In this document: positions 1 to 6,385 of the stretch, piece after piece
Layout of the letters: every line of letters starts with the position of its first letter
How positions within the stretch are numbered: position 1 is the stretch's first letter
Origin: Armatimonadetes bacterium UBA5419
GTDB lineage: Bacteria; Armatimonadota; UBA10988
Reading direction: 5' to 3'
Assembly (NCBI GenBank): GCA_002409445.1
Contig: DHNJ01000129.1
Location: 800 to 11,803, forward strand
DNA length: 11,004 nt
Made by a program: the position numbers and the translations under genes
The notes under the pieces: generated by a model
Seen by the model: the letters and a program-made list of their open reading frames with translations, nothing else
Told to the model about the DNA's origin: nothing
Databases searched by the model: none

Positions 1-783
1 ATCGAGCTGCTGGTGGTCATCGCCATCATCTCGATCCTCGCCTCGATCCTCATGCCCGTCTTTGCCCAAGCCCGCGAGAAGGCGCGGCAAGCCAGTTGCG
101 CGAGCAATCTACGCCAACTGGCCCTGGCCAACCAGCAGTACAGTCAAGACTATGACGGCCACTTCTGCCCCGGCGCGCAGAACATGATGTCGGCCAACAA
201 TCGTCGCTGGCACGGGGTGCGCAGCGGCTCGTTCAGTGGCCAATTCGACCCGACTGCCGGCCCGCTCTGGCCTTACCTGGGCTCGGGCGAGATCAAGGAG
301 TGCCCCAGTTTCCGTGACTACACGCGAGACCAGAACAGCAACGCCTTCGAGGCTGGATGCGGCGGGTACGGGTACAACAATGAGTTCATCGGTGGTTCGT
401 ACTGGCAGGGCTGGGGACCGGACGTCGACTCGACCACCGCCCACGACGCCGCCGTCGCCGACCCCAGCGGCACACTGATGTTCGCCGACACCGCCTTCCT
501 CCAGTTCTATCCCAGTACGATGGCCATCGAGTACTCCTTCGCCGAGCCGCCCTACTGGTCGTCGGTCTACTACCTGGGCTACCTGATGCGCCCCGAGCCA
601 TCGGTCCACTTCCGCCATGCGGGCCACGCCAACGTCGCGTTCATGGACGGCCACGTGAAGGCCCTCCCGCGCGGCGTGGTCAAGGAGTCGGGCTCGATCT
701 ACGGGGGCGGCGCCGAGGTCGTCGCAAAGTTCGGACTCGGTTGGCCCGCGCCAGACGACCTCTCGCTCTGGGACCTCGAGTAA
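1..783 (+). CDS. Prepilin-type N-terminal methylation / H-X9-DG domain protein (5' end missing)
   Basis: The reading frame is open from base 1 and ends at TAA 781-783, so the true start lies upstream. The visible part opens with IELLVVIAIISILASILMPV, the hydrophobic helix that follows the GFTL(I)E prepilin peptidase site; the leader and cleavage glycine are outside the window. The helix is followed by AREKARQASCASNLRQLALA, typical of the DUF1559-like pseudopilin-related proteins abundant in Armatimonadota and Planctomycetota. Near the end His 616-618 and Asp-Gly 646-651 form the H-X9-DG signature seen in this family. The middle contains scattered cysteines and many aromatic and glycine residues, as usual for the exported beta-rich part. 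The likely place of action is the cell envelope, after processing by a type IV prepilin peptidase; the exact role of these paralogous proteins is unknown. The next gene follows after 13 bases, suggesting co-transcription. Confidence 0.9.
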   Translation: MELLVVIAIISILASILMPVFAQAREKARQASCASNLRQLALANQQYSQDYDGHFCPGAQNMMSANNRRWHGVRSGSFSGQFDPTAGPLWPYLGSGEIKECPSFRDYTRDQNSNAFEAGCGGYGYNNEFIGGSYWQGWGPDVDSTTAHDAAVADPSGTLMFADTAFLQFYPSTMAIEYSFAEPPYWSSVYYLGYLMRPEPSVHFRHAGHANVAFMDGHVKALPRGVVKESGSIYGGGAEVVAKFGLGWPAPDDLSLWDLE

Positions 784-796
784 GGAGGGCGCAACC

Positions 797-1204
797 ATGT
801 CCGAGACCACCCGCGCCCGCCTCCTGCTCGGCGGCGCCATCGTGCTCAGCCTGCTCGGCCTAAGCCTCGTCTGGGGCCAGCTCCAACAGTTTCGCCCCGG
901 CACCAAGGCACCGCCCCAGCAGGCCAACCCCGTGATCTGTGTCGACTGCGGCCACCGCGACCGGCAGACCACCCAGCGGCTGCCGCTGACCTGTGCCCGG
1001 TGCCGGCTGCCGGCGGTGCATCTGGCTGGGATCTGCCCCAAGTGCGGCGTTTGGACCGCCTGGGACCTGGCGCGCGAGAAGGAGCTCGTGGCGCAACCAG
1101 GCCTTTTCGTCCAGCGCGGCCCGGCCTACTTCTTCCCCGCCTGCGCCGAATGCGGCACGCCGACCAACGCCGCCGGCCAGGCGCCGGCCAGGCACGCGCC
1201 ATGA
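797..1204 (+). CDS. Membrane-anchored zinc-ribbon protein
   Basis: This encodes 135 residues. The start ATG is preceded by a strong Shine-Dalgarno sequence, TAAGGAGG at 781-788, which overlaps the stop codon of the prepilin-like gene; this suggests translational coupling. Residues about 9-27 form one hydrophobic helix (LLLGGAIVLSLLGLSLVWG). The rest is hydrophilic and carries four CxxC pairs at Cys48/51, Cys66/69, Cys80/83 and Cys116/119, enough for two zinc ribbons. I infer an inner-membrane protein with a metal-binding domain on one side. I do not recognise a named family. Its place behind a prepilin-like gene suggests a small accessory of the envelope, but nothing in the sequence shows a partner. 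The last residues are encoded by an 11-bp perfect tandem duplication at 1171-1192, so the C-terminus has probably changed recently. Confidence 0.8.
   Translation: MSETTRARLLLGGAIVLSLLGLSLVWGQLQQFRPGTKAPPQQANPVICVDCGHRDRQTTQRLPLTCARCRLPAVHLAGICPKCGVWTAWDLAREKELVAQPGLFVQRGPAYFFPACAECGTPTNAAGQAPARHAP
1171..1192 (+). repeat. 11-bp perfect tandem duplication inside the zinc-ribbon gene
   Basis: CGCCGGCCAGG occurs twice without a gap. Because 11 is not a multiple of three, gain or loss of one copy changes the reading frame. With two copies the protein ends at TGA 1202-1204; with one copy the frame would end at the TAA at 1207-1209. The repeat affects only the last few residues after the final CxxC pair. 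Confidence 0.9.
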
Positions 1205-1210
1205 TATAAC
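1202..1210 (+). promoter_or_regulatory. Possible extended -10 promoter element for the DUF1361 / GH27 genes
   Basis: TGATATAAC matches the extended -10 pattern TGnTATAAT at all but the fifth base of the hexamer. It overlaps the stop codon of the zinc-ribbon gene and lies 30 bases before the ATG at 1241, so a transcript would start near 1217. There is no recognisable -35 hexamer at 1182-1187, as can occur with extended -10 promoters. AT-rich hexamers are rare in this GC-rich DNA, which is the main reason to record it. Read-through from the upstream genes is an alternative. Confidence 0.3.
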
Positions 1211-1240
1211 CGCCGTGGGCTGCGGTACCATTAGCTGCCC

Positions 1241-1897
1241 ATGACAAGCCTCAGCACTGCCAAACTCCTGGGCTGGGTGGCCTGGAACGTGTTCCTGGCC
1301 GTGATCCCGGTGGTTGTCGCCTGGCCGCTCGCGCGCCAGTTGCGCCAGGCCGGCGGGCGCCGCCCCGGCGCCTGGCTCGGCTTGCTCTTGCTGGCCGCGC
1401 TGTGGCTCGGATTCCTGCCCAACGCGCCGTATCTGCTGACCGAGTGGCGGCACTGGTTCAACGTCCTCGAGCGCAAGCAGCTCTGGGTCCGCTGGCACGA
1501 CGAAGGCGAGCTGGCGGCGTTCTGGGAGCTAGCGCAACTAACGCTCTTCTTCGCCGCCTTCTCGTTGGCCGGGGTGATCACCTACTGGGCGGCGTTGCGC
1601 CCAGTGCTCGCGACCATCGCCGGCAAGCACTGGCGCTGGCTGCTGCTGCTCGTGCTCTCCTGGCTCAACGGCCTCGGCGTCTACCTGGGCCTCGAGCTGC
1701 GCTTCAATACCTGGGACCTGCTGCACACGCCCGGCAGCATCGTCGACGAAGCCCTCCGCGCGCTCCGCGTGCCGGGGTTCCACGGCTTCATCCTGGGCTT
1801 CACGTTGCTGCTCTGGCTGCTATACGAGTCGACCGAGACCTTCTGCCATGGGCTCCGTGCGCGCTGGGCTGGGAGGTCAACCGCCGCACGTCGTTAA
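1241..1897 (+). CDS. DUF1361 family integral membrane protein
   Basis: This encodes 218 residues with about five hydrophobic segments (roughly 10-31, 43-60, 98-117, 131-152 and 183-196). Two motifs are diagnostic of DUF1361 proteins: FLPNAPYLLTEWRHW starting at residue 58, and the YLG.ELRFNTWDLL segment at about 148-161. The length of about 220 residues is normal for the family. DUF1361 proteins are polytopic inner-membrane proteins of unknown biochemical role, so none is given here. The ATG at 1241 begins just before the first hydrophobic segment and gives the usual family length; no good Shine-Dalgarno sequence precedes it. The alpha-galactosidase gene begins 21 bases after the stop, so the two are probably on one transcript, but the pairing does not reveal a shared function. 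Confidence 0.88.
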   Translation: MTSLSTAKLLGWVAWNVFLAVIPVVVAWPLARQLRQAGGRRPGAWLGLLLLAALWLGFLPNAPYLLTEWRHWFNVLERKQLWVRWHDEGELAAFWELAQLTLFFAAFSLAGVITYWAALRPVLATIAGKHWRWLLLLVLSWLNGLGVYLGLELRFNTWDLLHTPGSIVDEALRALRVPGFHGFILGFTLLLWLLYESTETFCHGLRARWAGRSTAARR

Positions 1898-1918
1898 CGT
1901 CCGGGCGGGAGGTTCGGC

Positions 1919-3871
1919 ATGGCGTGGTTGATTCTTTCGTGGGCGGTGGCGCTGGGCGCCGCCGAGGGCGAGACCATCTGGCTCGCCGACCTAGATCTGG
2001 CCGGCGTGCGCCAGGGCTACGGCCGGCCGCAGGTTGACCGCAGCATCCGCGGCACACCGCTGTCGGTCGCCGGGCGCACCGCTGAGCGCGGCGTCGGCAG
2101 CCACTCGGTGCTCTCCTGGTGGATCGCCCTCGACGGCGGCACCCGCCGCTTCGAGGCCGCCGTCGGCATCGACGACAACGCCCAGGGCCCAGGCACCGTA
2201 ATCGTCTCGATCTACGTCGACGGCGCGCGACGCTTCGAGTCGGGCGTCCTGCGCGCGGGCGACCCGGCGGTCGACATCGACCTCGACCTGCGCGGCGCGC
2301 AGAGCCTGTACCTCGAGGTCTCCGACGCCGGCGACAGCGACGACTTCGACCACCTCGACTGGCTCGATGCGCGCTTCATCGTGACCGGCGCGCCGCCGCG
2401 CACGGTGACCCCAGCGACCGAGCCGCGCGTCCGCCTCACGCCCCACCCCGGCCCCGCGCCCCGGCTCAACAGCGCGCTGGTCTACGGCTGCCGGCCCGGG
2501 CGCCCGTTCCTCTACCGCCTGGCCTGCCAGGGCGAGCGACCAATCCGCTTCAGCGCCACCGACCTGCCCGCCGGCCTCACGCTGGACGCTGACTCGGGCA
2601 TCATCCGCGGCACCGCGCCGGCCCGCGGCGAGTACGAGGTCACGGTCCACGCCCGCAACGCGCACGGCACCGCGCGGCGCGCGCTGCGCATCGTCGCCGG
2701 CGACAAGCTGGCCCTAACCCCGCCGCTCGGCTGGAACGACTGGTACGCGCACTACGACCGGATCACCGACCCGATGGTCCGTGAGGCGGGTGACCTGCTG
2801 CTCTCAACCGGTCTGGCCGATGTCGGCTACGACCACGTCTGCATCGATGACTGCTGGGCTAACGCCGCCAACCCGCGCGACCCCGCCCGCCGCGGCCCCG
2901 CGCGCGACGAGGCCGGCCGCATCCTGCCCAACGCCCACTTCCCCGACATGCCCGGCCTGACCAACTACCTCCACGAGCGCGGGCTGAAGGCCGGCATCTA
3001 CACCTCGCCCGGCCCGTGGACCTGCGCGGGCTACACCGCCAGCTGGCAGCACGAGGCGCAGGACGTGGCAACCTTCGCCGAGTGGGGCTTCGACCTGCTC
3101 AAGTACGACTGGTGCTCGTACGGCAGCGTCTCGGCGGACGAGCCCGAACCCGAGCGTTTCATCAAGCCCTACCGGCTGATCGGCGAGCTGTTGGCCGCCG
3201 CGCCGCGCAATATCCAGCTCAACCTCTGCCAGTACGGCATGGGCGACGTCTGGACCTGGGGCGCGGAGATCGGTGGCCAGTCGTGGCGCACCGGCGGTGA
3301 CCTGGGCCACGAGCTGGGCCGCATCTTCGAGATCGCCCTGCGCAACTGCGAGCTGCGCGAGTTCAACGGCCCGGGCGGCTGGAACGACCCGGACTACGTA
3401 CAGATTGGCCAGATCGGCGACGCCTTCGCCATGGGCGAACCGGGCGACGCGCCACTCTCGCCACACGAGCAGTACAGCTTTGTCAGCCTCTGGGCGCTGA
3501 TGGCCGCGCCGATTTTCTACAGCGGCGACCTGGCCAGCCTCGACGATTTCACGCTGGGCATCCTGGGCAACGCCGAGGTCATCGAGATCAACCAGGACCC
3601 GCTGGGCATCTGTGCCGAGGCGATCGAGCTGGATGCGAAGCGCTACGTCCTGGTCAAGCCGCTGGCCAACGGCGACCTGGCCGTCGGCCTGATGAACCGC
3701 GGCTGGCAGCCGGCGCGCGTGCGCGCGGACTGGTCGGCCCTGGGTATCGACGGGCTTTGGCGCGCGCGCGACCTATGGCGCTGGGAGGACCTGGGCCAGT
3801 TCGTCGACGCGCTCGAGATGGAGGTCCCGCAGCGGTTCGTGCAGGTCCTGCGGCTGAGCCGCGCTCGCTAG
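1919..3871 (+). CDS. Secreted GH27 alpha-galactosidase with NPCBM and putative-Ig modules
   Basis: This encodes 650 residues and is predicted to hydrolyse terminal alpha-galactosides outside the cytoplasm. The start is supported by GGGAGG at 1907-1912, six bases before the ATG. A short hydrophobic N-terminus (residues 2-15, AWLILSWAVALGAA) looks like a signal peptide, although it lacks the usual lysine or arginine. Domains in order: NPCBM/NEW2 carbohydrate-binding-like module (about 20-155), short NEW1 segment and putative-Ig He_PIG module (about 175-262, with LPAGLTLDADSGIIRGT), GH27 barrel (about 263-540), and a C-terminal beta domain. Catalytic signatures are intact: GWNDW 271-275, DDCW 310-313, the nucleophile Asp397 in KYDWC, the acid/base Asp461 in WRTGGD, and WNDPD 488-492. 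NEW2-NEW1-He_PIG-GH27 is a known arrangement in bacterial alpha-galactosidase relatives. Related GH27 activities, such as alpha-N-acetylgalactosaminidase or isomalto-dextranase, cannot be excluded from sequence alone. Confidence 0.93.
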   Translation: MAWLILSWAVALGAAEGETIWLADLDLAGVRQGYGRPQVDRSIRGTPLSVAGRTAERGVGSHSVLSWWIALDGGTRRFEAAVGIDDNAQGPGTVIVSIYVDGARRFESGVLRAGDPAVDIDLDLRGAQSLYLEVSDAGDSDDFDHLDWLDARFIVTGAPPRTVTPATEPRVRLTPHPGPAPRLNSALVYGCRPGRPFLYRLACQGERPIRFSATDLPAGLTLDADSGIIRGTAPARGEYEVTVHARNAHGTARRALRIVAGDKLALTPPLGWNDWYAHYDRITDPMVREAGDLLLSTGLADVGYDHVCIDDCWANAANPRDPARRGPARDEAGRILPNAHFPDMPGLTNYLHERGLKAGIYTSPGPWTCAGYTASWQHEAQDVATFAEWGFDLLKYDWCSYGSVSADEPEPERFIKPYRLIGELLAAAPRNIQLNLCQYGMGDVWTWGAEIGGQSWRTGGDLGHELGRIFEIALRNCELREFNGPGGWNDPDYVQIGQIGDAFAMGEPGDAPLSPHEQYSFVSLWALMAAPIFYSGDLASLDDFTLGILGNAEVIEINQDPLGICAEAIELDAKRYVLVKPLANGDLAVGLMNRGWQPARVRADWSALGIDGLWRARDLWRWEDLGQFVDALEMEVPQRFVQVLRLSRAR

Positions 3872-3914
3872 ACGGCGCGACGAAGCCGCGGCGCCGAGCG
3901 GGCGGGTACGCAAA

Positions 3915-3944
3915 CGGCCCAGCGCCCGGGTGGACGCTGGGCCG
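3915..3944. terminator. Hairpin between convergent genes, probable bidirectional terminator
   Basis: CGGCCCAGCG (3915-3924) and its exact reverse complement CGCTGGGCCG (3935-3944) form a 10-bp GC-rich stem with a 10-base loop. It lies in the 100-base gap between the stop of the plus-strand GH27 gene and the stop of the minus-strand PII gene, where both transcripts must end. Reading left, the stem is followed by TTTGCG; reading right, by AAAGGTTTGG. The U-runs are short, so termination may be weak or may need Rho. I see nothing else in 3872-3971. Confidence 0.55.
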
Positions 3945-3971
3945 AAAGGTTTGGGCTGAACGAGCGGAGGC

Positions 3972-4310
3972 TTAGAGGGCCTCGTGCCCGGTCTCGCCGG
4001 TGCGGATGCGGACAATGCGCTCGAGCGGCATGACGAAGATCTTGCCGTCGCCGATCTCGCCGGTGCGCGCGGTCTCCATCATCGTGGTGACCACGTCCTC
4101 GACTTTGTCGTCGGGCACGGCGACGGTGATCTTGATCTTAGGCAAGAGCGAGACGGTGTACTCGTTGCCGCGGTAGAGCTCATGGCGGCCCTTTTGCTGC
4201 CCACAGCCGCGAACATCCGTGACGGTCATGCCGACCACGTTGATCTCGGCCAGCGCTTCCTTAATCTGCGCCAGCTTGATGGCTCGGGTGATGCACTCAA
4301 CGATTTTCAT
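3972..4310 (-). CDS. glnB: PII signal-transduction protein (GlnB/GlnK type)
   Basis: This encodes 112 residues, the standard PII length. PII trimers sense 2-oxoglutarate and ATP/ADP and bind target enzymes, transporters or regulators in the cytosol. Family landmarks fall at their usual numbers: Thr29, Gln39, Lys40, the T-loop YRGNEY with the uridylylation-type Tyr51, Lys58, the B-loop TGEIGDGK (83-90) with Lys90, and the C-loop Arg101 and Arg103. Residue 38, usually Arg in proteobacterial GlnB, is Gln. The ATG (complement of 4308-4310) is preceded by GGAAGGA about 9 bases upstream. It is the last gene of the ilv operon, 45 bases after ilvC, and no amtB is visible nearby. GlnB and GlnK cannot be told apart here. 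Regulation probably comes from the T-box leader, from the possible promoter before ilvC, or from both. Confidence 0.93.
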   Translation of the reverse strand: MKIVECITRAIKLAQIKEALAEINVVGMTVTDVRGCGQQKGRHELYRGNEYTVSLLPKIKITVAVPDDKVEDVVTTMMETARTGEIGDGKIFVMPLERIVRIRTGETGHEAL

Positions 4311-4355
4311 CTGCTCTGTCCTTCCCTGCTCGGCGTCCGCCCGACAGCAGTCCGT

Positions 4356-5345
4356 TTACTTCTTCAGCCAGGACATCAGGCCGCGCAACTGCGCCCCGAC
4401 CTCTTCCATCGGGTGCTCGGCGGCGATCCGGCGCAGGGCCTTGAAGCTAGCGCAATTGGCCTGGTTCTCAAGGATCCACTCGCGGGCAAACTCGCCGGTC
4501 TGGATCTCGCGGAGGATCTCGCGCATCGACTCCTTGACGTACTCGTCGATGATGCGCGGGCCGCGGGTCAGGTCGCCGTACTCGGCGGTGTTGGAGATGC
4601 TGTCGCGCATCGAGGCCAAGCCGCCCTCGTTGATCATGTCGACGATCAGCTTCAGCTCGTGGGCGACCTCGAAGTAGGCCATCTCCGGCGCGTAGCCGGC
4701 CTCGACCAGGATGTCGTAGCCCGCGACGATCAGCGCCGTGGCGCCGCCGCAGAGCACGGCCTGCTCACCGAACAAGTCGGTCTCGGTCTCTTCCTTGAAG
4801 GTGGTCTCGAACACGCCCGCCCGCGTCCCGCCGATGCCCTTGGCGTACGCCAGCGCGCGCGCCTTGGCCTGGCCGGTCGCGTCGTTCTGGATAGCGATCA
4901 GCGCCGGGACACCCTTGCCCTGCTCAAACTGGCTGCGCACGGTGTGGCCCGGGCCCTTCGGGGCGACCATGACGACGTCGACGTCTGCCTGCGGCTCGAT
5001 CTGGCCGTAGTGGATGTTGAAGCCGTGCGAGAAGCTAACGACCATCCCCGCGCGCAAGTTCGGCGCGATCTGGCCGTCGTAGACCTTCGGCTGCAGCTCA
5101 TCGGGGACCAGGATCTGCACCCAGTCGGCCTTCTTGGTCGCCTCATCGGTGCTGTAGACCTCGAAACCAGCGGCCTTGGCGGCCTCGGCATGCGCCCCGG
5201 GCACCTCGGCCACGATGACGTTGATGCCACTCTCGCGCAGGTTCTGCGCGTGGGCATGGCCCTGGCTGCCGTAGCCCACGATGGCCACGGTCATGCCCTC
5301 GAGCGCACTCATGTCGACTTCAGCGTCGTTGTAGACTTTCGCCAC
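4356..5345 (-). CDS. ilvC: Ketol-acid reductoisomerase, class I (short form)
   Basis: IlvC converts 2-acetolactate or 2-aceto-2-hydroxybutyrate to the dihydroxy acid in branched-chain amino acid synthesis, using Mg2+ and a nicotinamide cofactor. I start it at GTG (complement of 5343-5345). GGAAGGA lies about 7 bases upstream and the product begins MAKVYND, as IlvC usually does; the in-frame TTG at 5351 is almost on top of that ribosome site. The product has 329 residues, the class I length. The Rossmann motif is GYGSQGH at 25-31. Catalytic and metal residues are His107, Lys130, Asp190, Glu194, Glu226, Glu230 and Ser251. The cofactor-specificity loop after strand beta2 reads VAEVPGAHAE (45-54) and lacks the usual Arg and Ser phosphate ligands, which suggests NADH preference (see findings). 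It is the fourth gene of the operon, 98 bases after the small membrane-protein gene. Confidence 0.96.
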   Translation of the reverse strand: MAKVYNDAEVDMSALEGMTVAIVGYGSQGHAHAQNLRESGINVIVAEVPGAHAEAAKAAGFEVYSTDEATKKADWVQILVPDELQPKVYDGQIAPNLRAGMVVSFSHGFNIHYGQIEPQADVDVVMVAPKGPGHTVRSQFEQGKGVPALIAIQNDATGQAKARALAYAKGIGGTRAGVFETTFKEETETDLFGEQAVLCGGATALIVAGYDILVEAGYAPEMAYFEVAHELKLIVDMINEGGLASMRDSISNTAEYGDLTRGPRIIDEYVKESMREILREIQTGEFAREWILENQANCASFKALRRIAAEHPMEEVGAQLRGLMSWLKK

Positions 5346-5378
5346 GATCAATTCCTTCCGCCCCGTCGGGCTCCGATC

Positions 5379-5407
5379 AGTTTACCAGCCGACCCGTCGA
5401 TCGGCAA
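5379..5407 (-). promoter_or_regulatory. Possible internal promoter before ilvC
   Basis: Read on the minus strand, TTGCCG (5402-5407) and TAAACT (5379-5384) are separated by 17 bases. Each hexamer matches the sigma-70 consensus at four of six positions. The pair sits in the longest gap between coding regions of the operon (5346-5443), about 34 bases before the ilvC GTG, leaving room for a short leader with the ribosome site. It would let ilvC and the PII gene be expressed without the T-box. Two four-of-six matches can occur by chance, so this is tentative. Confidence 0.33.
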
Positions 5408-5443
5408 CCTCACACCATCGCTCTAGCCGCCCCAGGCGGCCAT

Positions 5444-5842
5444 TCACTCGTCCGGCTTCGCCCCCGCCGCCGCGGTGTCCTCCGCGCCGAGCACCCCGGC
5501 CCAGACCCGCCGGCTCAACCAGCCCACCCCCGCGCCGACCACGATGAACAGGACCACCAGCCCCAGCAGCACATCGACTCGCTCGAGGCCAAAGTAGTCG
5601 GCGTCCGGGGTCGCGCCGGGGCGGAATCGGGTCAGCCAGGCGAACACCCGCCAGAGCACCCAGACCAACGGCCCCAGCAGCCCCACCCAGAGGCCCAGCC
5701 GCGCGCCCATGGCGAGCGCCACGCGGCGCGCCGCCGCCCAGACCAGACCCCCCGCCAAGCCCAACAGCGGGCCCAGCCAGAGCAGCGTGAGCATCAGCCG
5801 CTCGACCTGGGCCTCGCTGATCATCTCGGCCGGCGTGTTCAC
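5444..5842 (-). CDS. Small three-helix membrane protein of unknown function in the ilv operon
   Basis: This encodes 132 residues. The start is GTG (complement of 5840-5842), preceded by GAGGTG with a 6-7 base spacer; an internal ATG at codon 7 is a weaker alternative. Three hydrophobic segments lie at about 16-37, 47-69 and 90-108. The short tail is hydrophilic and acidic (EDTAAAGAKPDE). Arg residues flank the helices, and the loop between helices two and three (TRFRPGATPDADYFGLER) is the only sizeable soluble part besides the tail. I do not recognise a family. The gene begins 18 bases after the ilvN stop and precedes ilvC, so it is almost certainly co-transcribed with the acetolactate synthase genes. 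Nothing in the sequence shows a transport or enzyme motif. Confidence 0.75.
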   Translation of the reverse strand: MNTPAEMISEAQVERLMLTLLWLGPLLGLAGGLVWAAARRVALAMGARLGLWVGLLGPLVWVLWRVFAWLTRFRPGATPDADYFGLERVDVLLGLVVLFIVVGAGVGWLSRRVWAGVLGAEDTAAAGAKPDE

Positions 5843-5860
5843 GCGCCCACCTCGTACGTC

Positions 5861-6385
5861 TTAGGTCTTCGGCTGCACCCCACGCGAGAGGATGACCTCG
5901 CCCGTGCGCGCCATCTCGACAATCCCGTGCCGCTCGAGCAGCCGCAGCATCGCGTCGATCTTGTCGCGGGCGCCGGTCACCTCGATGACCACTTCGCCCT
6001 CGGCGATATCAACCGTCCGCGCGCGGAAGACCGTGACGATCTGCAGGATCGCCGCCAGGCTCGCATCATCGCAGCGAACCTTGACCAGCGCCAACTCCCG
6101 CGCGACGATCGCCTCTTCGGTATGGTCGTTGATCGAGTGCACGTCGACCAGCTTCTCCACCTGCGCGCAAATCTGGCTGAGGACCAGCTCGTCCTTGGTT
6201 TGCACGACAACAGTCATCCGTGACAGGCCGGGGTCGTCGGTCGCGGCCACGGCCAAGCTATCGATGTTGTAGCCGCGGCGGGCAAACAGCCCGGCGACGC
6301 GAGTCAGGACACCCGGCTTGTTCTCGACCAGGACCGAGATTGTGTGCGGTCGGGACCAGCCCCCGTTCTTGTTGGCGCTGCTCAT
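5861..6385 (-). CDS. ilvN: Acetolactate synthase, small regulatory subunit
   Basis: This encodes 174 residues, close to the usual length. It binds the catalytic subunit IlvB, raises its activity and confers feedback inhibition by valine. Residues about 14-85 form the ACT domain, with ENKPGVL and GYNIDSLAVA; the asparagines and glycine aligning with the valine site of E. coli IlvH (Asn11, Gly14, Asn29) are present as Asn22, Gly25 and Asn40, so valine sensitivity is likely. Residues about 95-170 match the C-terminal small-subunit domain. The ATG follows the ilvB stop directly (TAGATG), and the ribosome site GGAAGGAG lies inside the end of ilvB, so the two are probably translationally coupled in a fixed ratio. 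The symbol could equally be ilvH, since the product has the longer two-domain form. Confidence 0.95.
   Translation of the reverse strand: MSSANKNGGWSRPHTISVLVENKPGVLTRVAGLFARRGYNIDSLAVAATDDPGLSRMTVVVQTKDELVLSQICAQVEKLVDVHSINDHTEEAIVARELALVKVRCDDASLAAILQIVTVFRARTVDIAEGEVVIEVTGARDKIDAMLRLLERHGIVEMARTGEVILSRGVQPKT

Noticed and set aside
109..1041. 310-codon minus-strand open frame opposite the prepilin-like and zinc-ribbon genes.
   Set aside because: The plus strand has the prepilin signature, H-X9-DG and CxxC pairs with a coupled ribosome site; the minus frame has none of these.
5346..5351. TTG start for ilvC, two codons upstream of the GTG.
   Set aside because: The Shine-Dalgarno sequence nearly touches the TTG, while GTG has a 7-base spacer and gives the usual MAK start.
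3984..5426. 480-codon plus-strand open frame opposite the PII and ilvC genes.
   Set aside because: It is the antisense shadow of two clear genes in GC-rich DNA; its His/Asp/Leu-rich composition matches no family.
5426..5440. 6-bp inverted repeat GCCGCC/GGCGGC just after the small membrane-protein gene, considered as a terminator or attenuator.
   Set aside because: The stem is short and no T-run follows, and such GC palindromes are expected by chance in this DNA.
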